This document shows, piece by piece, positions 15,621-23,202 of a stretch of DNA of 23,202 bases. The translations under genes and the position numbers were made by a program. This DNA is from an uncultured Clostridium sp. (GTDB lineage Bacteria > Bacillota > Clostridia > Oscillospirales > Acutalibacteraceae): positions 1-23,202 of the forward strand of contig CAKUYY010000020.1 in NCBI GenBank assembly GCA_934717555.1. Direction: 5' to 3'. The notes beneath the pieces were generated by a model, which did not search any database, had not been told where the DNA came from, and was given only the letters and a program-made list of their open reading frames with translations. Positions within the stretch are counted from its first letter, which is position 1. Each line of letters begins with the position of its first letter.

Positions 15621-16649
15621 CTAATCCTGATTTTTTTCGCTACCGAAAACAGATTCTATCCAAAACCTTCCCGGCAGAAGGGAACCATCCCCTTTTACTG
15701 CCATCTCATATCCTTCCTGTTTTAACGCCTCTATATTGGATTTTTTCTGTCCCACCGCTTTGGATATCTCCTTCGGGCATACCCATAAAGTTATCTTTCC
15801 AGAAGGCACATGGTCCTCCTGAATACGTTTCCTGATATCCTCTAAAAAAATCCAGTTTTCACACAATTCTCTCAGCGCCGGATGAAGCGCCCCCGCCAGA
15901 GCGTCCTGATGGAGCTGCGGGGTATCGTGAAGTCCCAAACGGATCACTGGGATACCATAAGACTCAAAAAGCCGCAATAATCCCGCACACAGCGGGATGG
16001 TCTCCTCCAATCCTGGAGGCTGGTACAGCCCTTGTTGATAAAGATCTCCTAATTTGGTATGGCGCATCACTACAGTAGGATAGATACGGACAGTATCCGG
16101 CTTTAACCGAAGGAATTGCTGGGCTGTATCCCGGTCCTTTTGGGGGGTGCTCCCATAAAGCCCCGTCATCATCTGCAATCCCAATGAAAACCCAAAGGAA
16201 TGGATCAAACGGGACGCGTTTTCCACATCCTTTGCGGTATGCCCCCGCTGGTTACACAAAAGCACGTTATCATCCATACTTTGAGCTCCCAGCTCTATGG
16301 CCGTAACCCCTGCCTCTTGCAGTTCCTCCAAAATTTCTGGAGAAATGGCGTCCGGGCGGGTGGAAATCCGTATTCCTCCAAATATCCCCTTCTGAATAAA
16401 GGGGGCCGCCGCCGACAGCAATGCCCTGCGGTAGTCCCCTTCAATCGCAGTAAAACTTCCGCCAAAAAAAGCGACCTCCGCTTTATGGGCTCGTTCTCCC
16501 ATTTGATCCGTAGCCCTACGTAGGGTTTCCCTTATTTCTTCGGGGCTAGGCTGCTTTTTTTGTCCCGTGATGCTGCGCTGATCGCAAAAACTGCATTGAT
16601 GGGGGCAACCGTTATGGGGAATAAAAAAAGCGATATTGGCATGTCTCAA
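15621..16649 (-). CDS. Elp3-like radical SAM protein without acetyltransferase domain
   Basis: This 342-residue protein has the N-terminal radical SAM cluster motif CPHQCSFC (C15, C19, C22), FFGGSFTAIEGDY, and a middle region (STRPDAISPEILEEL, ELGAQSMDDNVL) like the Elp3 radical SAM domain and its usual C-terminal extension. Full Elp3 adds a GNAT acetyltransferase domain and is about 550 residues; that domain is missing here. The tail (about 285-325) has a VGQKKSNIEALKQEGY segment resembling a KH RNA-binding loop. Genes of this kind commonly sit between rnc and smc in Clostridia, and the substrate is unknown. The start is TTG, overlapping the rnc stop codon by 4 bases (TTGA). Radical SAM identity is firm; a role in tRNA modification is inference. 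Confidence 0.85.
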   Translation of the reverse strand: MRHANIAFFIPHNGCPHQCSFCDQRSITGQKKQPSPEEIRETLRRATDQMGERAHKAEVAFFGGSFTAIEGDYRRALLSAAAPFIQKGIFGGIRISTRPDAISPEILEELQEAGVTAIELGAQSMDDNVLLCNQRGHTAKDVENASRLIHSFGFSLGLQMMTGLYGSTPQKDRDTAQQFLRLKPDTVRIYPTVVMRHTKLGDLYQQGLYQPPGLEETIPLCAGLLRLFESYGIPVIRLGLHDTPQLHQDALAGALHPALRELCENWIFLEDIRKRIQEDHVPSGKITLWVCPKEISKAVGQKKSNIEALKQEGYEMAVKGDGSLLPGRFWIESVFGSEKNQD

Positions 16650-17323
16650 TAGCCCATCAGCTCCAGGGCTTCCCGGGCCGCCTGCTGTTCCGCCTCTTTT
16701 TTACTGCGTCCGCCGCCTTTTCCAATAACATTGCTGTTAAGATGGACTTCCACCACAAAATGCTTGTCATGATCCGGACCGCTCTCCCCAATGAGCACAT
16801 ATTCCAGCGTCTCTTCCGGATTCTGCTGGATGATTTCCTGCAATGCAGTCTTGTAATCCTTAAAAGCCTTGGGCTTAGGATTTTCAATTTCTGGAAGAAC
16901 AAACCGTAAAATGAATTTTCTGGCTTCTTCCAGCCCCCCGTCCAAATAGATGGAAGCGATGATCGCCTCAAAGGCGTCCGCCAAAATAGAAGGGCGGTCT
17001 TTCCCTCCGGAATTCTGTTCACCGCGGCTTAAGCGCAAAAAATCCCCTACTCCCAGGGAACGAGAAAAACGGCACAAGGTCTTTTCGCATACCAGGGAAG
17101 CCCTCAGTTTGGTTAAATCCCCCTCTGGAAGATGCGGGCAGTGCAGAAAAAGATAATCTGACACTACAATACTGAGTACGGCGTCCCCCAAAAATTCCAG
17201 CCGTTCATTGCTTTTTTTCCCTCCGCGTGCCTCGTTTGCATAAGAGGAATGCGTCAGCGCTGTGCGCAGATATTCTATATTTTTATACGTATATTGTAAC
17301 CTTTTTTCTAGTTCTTTCATCAT
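16646..17323 (-). CDS. rnc: Ribonuclease III
   Basis: This 225-residue enzyme cleaves double-stranded RNA, including rRNA precursors. The signature NERLEFLGD is at residues 39-47 (catalytic E43, D47), the second acidic pair is D116 and E119 (ADAFEAI), and a double-stranded RNA-binding domain fills about 155-224 (DYKTALQE to SKKEAEQQAA). I start at the ATG at 17323, with GAGGAG 8 bases upstream; the open frame continues 63 bases further without family sequence. It follows plsX after 91 bases. The acyl carrier protein gene (acpP) that often lies at this spot is absent, since the gap is too small to hold it. Confidence 0.96.
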   Translation of the reverse strand: MMKELEKRLQYTYKNIEYLRTALTHSSYANEARGGKKSNERLEFLGDAVLSIVVSDYLFLHCPHLPEGDLTKLRASLVCEKTLCRFSRSLGVGDFLRLSRGEQNSGGKDRPSILADAFEAIIASIYLDGGLEEARKFILRFVLPEIENPKPKAFKDYKTALQEIIQQNPEETLEYVLIGESGPDHDKHFVVEVHLNSNVIGKGGGRSKKEAEQQAAREALELMGY

Positions 17324-17414
17324 TTGGAAAGCTCCTCTTTCTTGTAATCCCTGATATGCTGGAGAATGAAAGCAAGAACGGTCCATCCTCTTTTTTCTAC
17401 TCGTTTTTTACTTG

Positions 17415-18425
17415 TTACTCTTCTTTGGCCTTTTCACCCAATCGGGAAATCGCCTGGCTGATTTCCCCTACCACATCGCCTTTGACATAAGCCGCGGTTA
17501 AACGCAAGGCGTTTTTAAAAGTCTTAGCCTTTGCGCTGCCGTGCGCCTTAAACACCGGCTTGGAGATCCCCATAATGGGAGCCCCGCCATATTCGTTGTA
17601 GTCCATCTGTTTTTTGAGGACTTTCATATCCGGCAGGATCAGGGCCGCCGCCAGTTTATTTTTCAGGCTTTTGGTCAAGACATCTTTTATCTTGCCCATC
17701 ACAGTCATGGCTACTCCCTCGTACAGCTTTAAAATGACATTGCCTGTAAATCCATCTGAAACAATTACATCCGCCGCATCCATAGGGATATCCCTCGCTT
17801 CGATATTCCCAATAAAATTCACCGGGCTTTTCTTCAATAGAGCAAAGGTCTCATGCTGTAATTCCCCGCCTTTGTGGTCTTCTACCCCCACATTGGCCAA
17901 ACCTACTCTGGGTTTTTTTACCCCCATGACCCGTTCCATATAAATGGAGCCCATGATACCAAATTGTTGCAGCTGTTCAGGGCGGCATTCTATGTTTGCC
18001 CCGCTGTCAATAAGCATAAAGCAGCCCTCTTCTTTGGGCATAACCGGCGCGAAGGCGCAGCGTTTTACCCCTCTGATCCTTTTGACAATTAGGGTAGCTC
18101 CCACCACCAGGGCGCCGCTGTTGCCGGCCGTCAAAAAAGCATCCCCTTTTCCCGCAGCGAGGAGCCGTAGCCCTTCCGCCATGGAACAATTGCTTTTGGA
18201 TTTCATAATCTCCCCAGCGGGATCTTCCATGGTAATAATGTCAGGAGCATCGACGATTTCCATATGTTCCAGAGAAATTGCATTCTCTTTCGCTACCCTC
18301 TGGATTTCCCGCTGGGAACCAGTCAGCAAAATTTCCAGGCCGTATTCCTCTACTGCCTGCTGGCAGCCCTTTAGAATTTCCAGTGGAGCATTGTCTCCGC
18401 CAAAGGCATCTACAATAATTTTCAT
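17415..18425 (-). CDS. plsX: Phosphate acyltransferase PlsX
   Basis: This 336-residue enzyme makes acyl-phosphate from acyl-ACP, the first committed donor for the PlsY route to phosphatidic acid; it is a peripheral membrane protein. Family features are the start MKIIVDAFGGDNAP, the block AGNSGALVVGATLIVKRI, the SGANIECRPEQLQQFG region, DVIVSDGFTGNVILK and a C-terminal GGAPIMGISKPVFKAHG. Length is normal. The ATG has GGGG about 11 bases upstream. The gene follows a 153-base gap after trmFO that contains an imperfect inverted repeat, so it may have its own control. I saw no FapR-type operator. Confidence 0.96.
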   Translation of the reverse strand: MKIIVDAFGGDNAPLEILKGCQQAVEEYGLEILLTGSQREIQRVAKENAISLEHMEIVDAPDIITMEDPAGEIMKSKSNCSMAEGLRLLAAGKGDAFLTAGNSGALVVGATLIVKRIRGVKRCAFAPVMPKEEGCFMLIDSGANIECRPEQLQQFGIMGSIYMERVMGVKKPRVGLANVGVEDHKGGELQHETFALLKKSPVNFIGNIEARDIPMDAADVIVSDGFTGNVILKLYEGVAMTVMGKIKDVLTKSLKNKLAAALILPDMKVLKKQMDYNEYGGAPIMGISKPVFKAHGSAKAKTFKNALRLTAAYVKGDVVGEISQAISRLGEKAKEE

Positions 18426-18578
18426 GGTATGTTAAACCCCATTCTCCGTGCAATCGCTTTCGTTCTTTGCTCTTTCATTCCCCGCACGGCGGGAACTTTT
18501 TATTATCCTGGTGATGGGACACCGGAAGTGCTATTCCGTCATTTTAATGGATTCCTGCAATTTGTTTTTTTCTAAAAT
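18426..18578 (-). other. trmFO - plsX intergenic region with inverted repeat
   Basis: This 153-base gap is the widest within the long operon. It holds an imperfect inverted repeat at 18478-18495 (TTCCCCGC / GCGGGAA around ACG). On the plus strand the repeat is followed by CTTTTTATT, like a terminator for antisense transcription. On the minus strand it lacks a T-run. I found no convincing -35/-10 pair and no small gene. plsX transcription could still begin here from a weak promoter. Confidence 0.4.
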
Positions 18579-19883
18579 CTACTTACCAAGAACTTCTTCT
18601 ATTTTTCTCAGAGAACGTCTCGCTAACGCCGCATAACGTTCTTTTTTATCCCGGATATGCGGCTCGATTCCCGGCAGGATCCCAAAGTTAGCCCCCATGG
18701 GCTGAAACTTTTTCACACTCTCATCACTGATATAGTGGCTCAGCGCTCCCATCATGGTTTCCCGGGGAAGAATCAGGGGAACTTGTCCGCCCATCCGCCG
18801 AACCGCATTGATCCCGGCTAAAATACCGGAAGACGCAGATTCCATATAACCTTCTACACCGGTAATTTGCCCGGCAAAAAAGAGGCTAGGCCTATTTCTC
18901 ATGCTGAAATCCGCATGCAGCAGGCGCGGGGAATCAATGAAAGTGTTCCTGTGCATGACTCCATAACGGACAAATTCAGCATCGCGGAGCGCTGGGATCA
19001 TCCCAAATACCCGTTTTTGCTCTCCAAATTTCAAATTGGTTTGAAACCCTACCAGATTGTAAAGGGAAGCCTCCCGGTTCTCCTGACGCAGCTGTACCAC
19101 CGCCCATGGACGGTGCCCCGTTCGGGGATCACGCAGGCCCACCGGTTTTAGAGGACCAAAACGTAAGGTATCCTTTCCTCTCTGGGCCATGACCTCCACC
19201 GGCATACACCCTTCGTATACTTTGGGATCAGCCACATCAAAGTCATGGATGGGAGCTCTTTCCGCAGAAATGAGCGTTTCATAAAAGGATTCATATTCCT
19301 CTTTATTCATGGGACAATTGATATACGCCTCGTCCCCGCCTTTGTCATAACGGGAAGCGGAAAAGGATCGTTCTTTATCCACGCTCTGTGCTGTCACAAT
19401 GGGAGCGGCGGCATCAAAAAAACTGAGCGCCCCCCCGCACAAGCAGGAAATTTTTTCCGCCAGAAGGTCAGAGGTAAGCGGCCCCGTAGCGATTACCGTT
19501 ATCCCGTCCTGTGGAATTTCTGTCACTTCTTGGGAGTAGACGGTAATATGAGGATGGTCTTTGATACATTGGGTGACCAAAGAAGAAAATTCCTCCCGGT
19601 CTACCGCCAAAGCGCCGCCGGCGGGCACTGCGCACCGGTCTGCACATTGCATCAACAAAGAACCAAAACGGCGCATTTCCTCTTTCAGCAGGCCCGCCGC
19701 GCTTTCTACCCTGCTGGCCTTTAAAGAATTGGAGCAAACCAGCTCCGCAAATTGTTCACTTTTATGGGCCGGCGAATACCGAACCGGTTTCATTTCATAG
19801 AGGTCGACCGGACAGCCCGCCTGGGCGATCTGCCAGGCGGCTTCGCAGCCAGCCAACCCCGCTCCTATCACTGTTATTTTCAT
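18579..19883 (-). CDS. trmFO: Folate-dependent tRNA uracil-54 methyltransferase TrmFO
   Basis: This 434-residue flavoprotein methylates uridine 54 in the T-loop of tRNA, using methylenetetrahydrofolate as carbon donor and FADH2 as reductant. The FAD-binding start is MKITVIGAGLAGCEAAWQIA. The family blocks CSNSLKA, PAGGALAVDR, FFDAAAPIV and GQITGVEGYMES are present. The cysteines corresponding to those important in Bacillus TrmFO are at C50 and C226. The ATG overlaps the topA stop (ATGA), so translation is coupled. The order topA - trmFO is typical of Bacillota, although the downstream xerC/clpQY/codY genes of bacilli are absent and plsX follows. Confidence 0.97.
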   Translation of the reverse strand: MKITVIGAGLAGCEAAWQIAQAGCPVDLYEMKPVRYSPAHKSEQFAELVCSNSLKASRVESAAGLLKEEMRRFGSLLMQCADRCAVPAGGALAVDREEFSSLVTQCIKDHPHITVYSQEVTEIPQDGITVIATGPLTSDLLAEKISCLCGGALSFFDAAAPIVTAQSVDKERSFSASRYDKGGDEAYINCPMNKEEYESFYETLISAERAPIHDFDVADPKVYEGCMPVEVMAQRGKDTLRFGPLKPVGLRDPRTGHRPWAVVQLRQENREASLYNLVGFQTNLKFGEQKRVFGMIPALRDAEFVRYGVMHRNTFIDSPRLLHADFSMRNRPSLFFAGQITGVEGYMESASSGILAGINAVRRMGGQVPLILPRETMMGALSHYISDESVKKFQPMGANFGILPGIEPHIRDKKERYAALARRSLRKIEEVLGK

Positions 19884-21970
19884 TCGTCTTTTTTCTCTTC
19901 CACTTTCTCATATCCGCAGTCTGGCGTTACACAATATAATTTGGGATTCTTTCCCTTTTTCTTCAATAGTGTTTTTCCGCATCGGGGGCATTTCTCCATA
20001 GAAGGTTCATCCCAAGAAACAAAATCACAGTCCGGGTAATGATCGCATCCATAAAAGATACGGCCCTTTTTGGTCTTTTTGACAATGACTTTTCCGCCGC
20101 ATTTGGGACATTCCGCCCCTGTTTCCTGTACCAGCTTCTTGATATTCTTACATTCCGGATAGCCGGGACATGCGATAAACTTTCCATACCGGCCAGTTTT
20201 AATCACCATTTTACGCCCGCACTTTTCACAGATAATATCCGTTTCATCCTCTTTGAGCTGGATTTTGACCCCCTGCATATCTTCTTTGGCCTTTTTCAGG
20301 GTCTTATCAAAGTCCCCGTAAAAGCCCTCTAGGATCTCCACCCACTGGGTCTTGCCCTCCTCTACGGTATCCAGTTCTTTTTCCATCTGGGCGGTAAATT
20401 TCAGGTTGACAATTTTGGGGAACCGCTCTTTCATCAGCTGGGTGGACACTTCTCCCAGTTCGGTGGGTTTCAGCGTTTTCCCTTCCCGCACCACATATTC
20501 CCTGCTGGTAATGGTGGTAATCGTAGCGGCGTAAGTGGAGGGCCGCCCAATCCCATACTCTTCCAGGGCTTTGATCAGGGAAGCCTCCGTAAAACGCGGC
20601 GGCGGCTGGGTAAAATGCTGGTTCGGCAAAATCTCTTTTACCCGCACTTTCATATCCTTCTCTAGCGGAGGGAGAGCCCCCTCGCTTTCTTTTGCCTCGT
20701 CTTTGCTCTCTTCATACAAAACCGTGTAGCCGTCAAAAGTAACAGTATAGCCGGAAGCTTTGAAGAGATACCTCCCGGCAGTGATATCCGCCTGCATGGT
20801 ACTCTGGATACAATTTGCCATCTGGCAGGCGATAAAGCGTTCCCAAATCAATTTATACAGTTTATACTGGTCGTTGCTCAAGCTGTCCTTGACATCCGCA
20901 GGGGATAAGCTAGGCATAGAGGGACGGATGGCTTCATGTCCGTCTTGAGCGTTGGCCCGGGATTTAAAATGGCGCGGTTTTTCCGGCAGGTATTTTTCTC
21001 CCCATCTCTCCCGGATATAGTCGCCCGCATCTTTGATGGCATCTTCTGAAATACGCAGGGAGTCAGTTCTCATATAGGTGATCAAACCTACTGCGCCCAT
21101 TCCCTTGATTTCAATACCTTCATATAGCTCCTGGGCCGCCTTCATTGTCCGCCGGGCCTGGAATCCCAGCTTACGGGAAGCTTCCTGTTGCAGGGTAGAA
21201 GTAATAAAGGGAGGCGCCGGGGATTTCCGGCGGGTTCCTTTTTTGACCTTGGAGATGATAAATTCCTGATCTTTCAGTTCCTCCAAAATTCCATTGGCCT
21301 GTTCCTCTGAGGTGATTTTGATCTTGCCGTTTTCATCCCCGTAAAAAGAAGCGGGGAACTGTTTACGGCTTCCCTGAGGGATGCATTTGGCGTCAATGGT
21401 CCAATATTCCTCTGGTTGAAACGCCCGGATCTCCGCTTCCCGGTCTACAATCATGCGCACCGCCACAGACTGTACGCGGCCCGCGGACAATCCCCGCCTT
21501 ATTTTCTGGGACAAGAAAGGGCTGAGCTTATAACCCACCAAACGGTCCAGGATTCGGCGCGCCTGCTGCGCGTTTACCAGATCCAAGTCAATCTCCCTAG
21601 GTTGGCCCATCCCATTGGAAACACCTGTTTTGGTAATCTCATTAAAAGTGACCCTATTTTTATCCTCTAAATCAAGGTTCAGCAAATAGGCCAAATGCCA
21701 GGAAATAGCCTCCCCTTCCCGGTCAGGGTCAGTAGCGAGGTAGATGTGGTCGCTTTTTTCGGCCATTTTGGTCAATTCCTCTACCAGCTTTTCTTTCCCC
21801 TTAATCACTTCATATTTGGGTTTAAAATTATGTTTGATATCGACGCTCAGACGGTTCTCCGGCAGGTCACGGACATGGCCCATAGAAGCAATCACTTCAT
21901 AGCCAGACCCCAGATATTTCTTTATGGTTTTTGCCTTGGCCGGCGACTCCACAATCACTAAATCTGACAT
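19880..21970 (-). CDS. topA: DNA topoisomerase I
   Basis: This 696-residue type IA topoisomerase relaxes negative supercoils by passing a strand through a transient single-strand break. The TOPRIM domain starts MSDLVIVESPAKAKTI (E8) and has the acidic triad in DPDREGEAI (D81, D83, E85). The catalytic tyrosine is Y299 in GLITYMRTDS. The C-terminus has three four-cysteine zinc ribbons: C581/C584/C601/C607, C621/C624/C642/C648 and C661/C664/C680/C685. Length and domain order are normal for Bacillota. AAGGTGG lies 7 bases before the ATG. It follows dprA after 85 bases and overlaps trmFO at its stop. Confidence 0.97.
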   Translation of the reverse strand: MSDLVIVESPAKAKTIKKYLGSGYEVIASMGHVRDLPENRLSVDIKHNFKPKYEVIKGKEKLVEELTKMAEKSDHIYLATDPDREGEAISWHLAYLLNLDLEDKNRVTFNEITKTGVSNGMGQPREIDLDLVNAQQARRILDRLVGYKLSPFLSQKIRRGLSAGRVQSVAVRMIVDREAEIRAFQPEEYWTIDAKCIPQGSRKQFPASFYGDENGKIKITSEEQANGILEELKDQEFIISKVKKGTRRKSPAPPFITSTLQQEASRKLGFQARRTMKAAQELYEGIEIKGMGAVGLITYMRTDSLRISEDAIKDAGDYIRERWGEKYLPEKPRHFKSRANAQDGHEAIRPSMPSLSPADVKDSLSNDQYKLYKLIWERFIACQMANCIQSTMQADITAGRYLFKASGYTVTFDGYTVLYEESKDEAKESEGALPPLEKDMKVRVKEILPNQHFTQPPPRFTEASLIKALEEYGIGRPSTYAATITTITSREYVVREGKTLKPTELGEVSTQLMKERFPKIVNLKFTAQMEKELDTVEEGKTQWVEILEGFYGDFDKTLKKAKEDMQGVKIQLKEDETDIICEKCGRKMVIKTGRYGKFIACPGYPECKNIKKLVQETGAECPKCGGKVIVKKTKKGRIFYGCDHYPDCDFVSWDEPSMEKCPRCGKTLLKKKGKNPKLYCVTPDCGYEKVEEKKDE

Positions 21971-22011
21971 TCACTAACCACCTTATTATTATCAATAAGA
22001 GTATCGTTTTC

Positions 22012-22041
22012 TGGAAAAACAATACATCTTGTTTCTTTCCA
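22012..22041. repeat. Dyad in the dprA - topA spacer
   Basis: On the plus strand TGGAAAAACAA (22012-22022) is complementary to TTGTTTCTTTCCA (22029-22041) with a two-base bulge and a six-base loop. No T-run follows on the minus strand, so it does not look like a terminator. It could be a weak RNA hairpin between the two cistrons or a chance dyad in AT-rich sequence. Confidence 0.3.
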
Positions 22042-22055
22042 TAGAATATGCTGTT

Positions 22056-23202
22056 TTATGATTTTATTGCATAACGTCTTCCCGGAAATATTTCCACCTG
22101 ATTTTCCATTTCCAGCTCTGTCAGCGCCTGCAATGCCTGCCGGGCAGACAAACCCGCGCGCTTTGCCAACAGGTCAATGTGGCAGGGCTCCAGACTAAGT
22201 GCCCCATAAAGCGCCTCTCCCAAAGGAGACAACCCCACGGGTATTCTTTTCTCCTTCACCTGTGTCTCCATTTTGGGGGAAGAAGCGTTTTCACAGCAGT
22301 CCTCAGTCTCCCGCATATTTCCTGGGGAATGAAAAGAAAAGGGAATCTCTTCCAAAGAGGAAACCCCGTATTCTTCCAGGATATCCCCCATACAAGTCAC
22401 CATTTTGGCACCGTTTTGAATGAGGCGGTTGCTCCCGCAGGAAACCGAGCTGCTCACATTACCCGGTACCGCAAAGACATCCCGTCCTTGCTCCAAGGCC
22501 AAATGGGCGGTAATCAGGGACCCGCTTTTTACACCGGCCTCTATGACCACGGTACCTTTGGCAAGCCCGGATATGATCCGGTTACGGACGGGAAATTGCC
22601 AAGAAGCCGCCGGGGTATCCGGCGGATATTCAGAAACCAGCGACCCATTCTGAGAAATAGCGTGGCGAAGGGAAGCATTTTCCTGTAGATAACTGGAATT
22701 GATCCCACAGGCCAGCACCGCTACCGTGATTCCTCCCGCACGCAGCGCACCCTTATGGGCCGCCGAATCAATTCCCAACGCTCCTCCACTCACTACGATT
22801 ACTCCTGTCTTAGCAAGCCCAAAGCTGAGGTCCTCTGCCGCGGAAATCCCATAAGGGGTGGCGCTCCTAGTGCCAACAATCGCAATGGAAAGATAGCGGG
22901 AGAAATCCGGAAAGCTTCCCTTTCCATATAGTACACAAGGGGGATTATCCAATTCTCTCAAAAGCTGCGGATAATCCGGCGATGAATAGGGGAGTACCCA
23001 CTGCCCTACTTCCCTGCAATGGACATAAATTTGTTCCGCCTCTCTACAGGAAGTCTGCTGTATCCTATCCAGATCCCTGGGTGAAAACAAGCCGCATAAG
23101 CGCCATTCCCTTTCTCCTGCCCGGCAGAAGGAAAAGGCATCTCCAAAACAGGAAAGCACCTGTTTTACTTTGCTGCTGCCGATCCCCAGAGCTCTTTGCA
23201 TC
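22056..23202 (-). CDS. dprA: DNA-processing protein DprA (5' end cut by window edge)
   Basis: This is DprA/Smf, which loads RecA onto incoming single-stranded DNA during transformation; many non-competent species also keep it. About 380 residues are visible. A helix-hairpin-helix-like start (QRALGIGSSKVKQVL) is followed by the Rossmann domain with IAIVGTRSATPYG, SGGALGIDSAAHKGAL, FPVRNRIISGLAKGTVVIEAG and the SGSLITAHLALEQGRDVFAVPG region. A variable linker leads to a C-terminal winged-helix DprA domain (SPLGEALYGAL to YAIKS). The ATG at 23201 is probably internal, because the family usually has around ten residues before LQRALGIG, so the true start should lie beyond the window. It heads the visible part of the operon. 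Confidence 0.93.
   Translation of the reverse strand, partial: MQRALGIGSSKVKQVLSCFGDAFSFCRAGEREWRLCGLFSPRDLDRIQQTSCREAEQIYVHCREVGQWVLPYSSPDYPQLLRELDNPPCVLYGKGSFPDFSRYLSIAIVGTRSATPYGISAAEDLSFGLAKTGVIVVSGGALGIDSAAHKGALRAGGITVAVLACGINSSYLQENASLRHAISQNGSLVSEYPPDTPAASWQFPVRNRIISGLAKGTVVIEAGVKSGSLITAHLALEQGRDVFAVPGNVSSSVSCGSNRLIQNGAKMVTCMGDILEEYGVSSLEEIPFSFHSPGNMRETEDCCENASSPKMETQVKEKRIPVGLSPLGEALYGALSLEPCHIDLLAKRAGLSARQALQALTELEMENQVEIFPGRRYAIKS

Noticed and set aside
15300..15725. Plus-strand open frame of 141 codons across the smc start
   Set aside because: It is antisense to conserved SMC Walker A sequence and to the end of the radical SAM gene, and shows no protein features of its own.
17324..17414. 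A small acyl carrier protein gene between plsX and rnc
   Set aside because: 91 bases cannot hold it, and no DSL phosphopantetheine motif is encoded.
18478..18495. FapR operator upstream of plsX
   Set aside because: The inverted repeat is GC-rich and does not resemble the AT-rich FapR operator pattern.

Overview
This 23.2 kb window is a housekeeping region from a Bacillota genome. Its features point to class Clostridia, and I infer Oscillospirales/Ruminococcaceae-like, without certainty. The pointers are a CD1247-type zinc-ribbon protein, direct meso-diaminopimelate dehydrogenase, a GNAT-less Elp3-like radical SAM gene between rnc and smc, the order aroQ - M24 peptidase - efp, and strong AGGAGG-type ribosome binding sites. 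All 22 genes lie on the minus strand, so transcription runs from high to low coordinates. I see no mobile elements, tRNA or rRNA genes, CRISPR arrays or phage genes.

Unit A (23202 to about 5970) is a long, tightly packed series: dprA (5' end cut by the window edge), topA, trmFO, then after a 153-base gap plsX, rnc, an Elp3-like radical SAM gene, smc, ftsY, rdgB/HAM1, yhbY, nadD, yqeK, rsfS and leuS. Several junctions overlap (topA/trmFO, rnc/radical SAM, rdgB/yhbY). No convincing terminator occurs before the hairpin after leuS. The content covers DNA processing and supercoiling, tRNA methylation and aminoacylation, phospholipid synthesis, RNA processing, chromosome organisation, membrane targeting, nucleotide-pool cleaning, NAD synthesis and ribosome assembly.

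Unit B is rpsU alone (5686-5862, 58 codons), with a near-perfect TTGACA-18-TATAAT promoter, a leader hairpin touching its ribosome binding site, and its own terminator. Unit C runs yqeG, an endonuclease-IV-like TIM-barrel gene, aroQ, an M24 peptidase, efp and a CD1247-type zinc protein. It has a likely promoter at its head, a good internal promoter before efp, and a strong terminator at 1317-1352. Unit D is ddh alone, bounded by a promoter and a terminator.

I found no clearly new multi-gene system. The observations most worth following are the substituted zinc-ligand position in the endonuclease-IV-like protein, the KH-like tail of the Elp3-like radical SAM protein, the Cys/His/Asp-rich tail of the CD1247-type protein, the rpsU leader hairpin, and the paired palindromes upstream of ddh. 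Several start codons were moved from the longest open frame to sites with better ribosome binding sites; these are explained in the entries.
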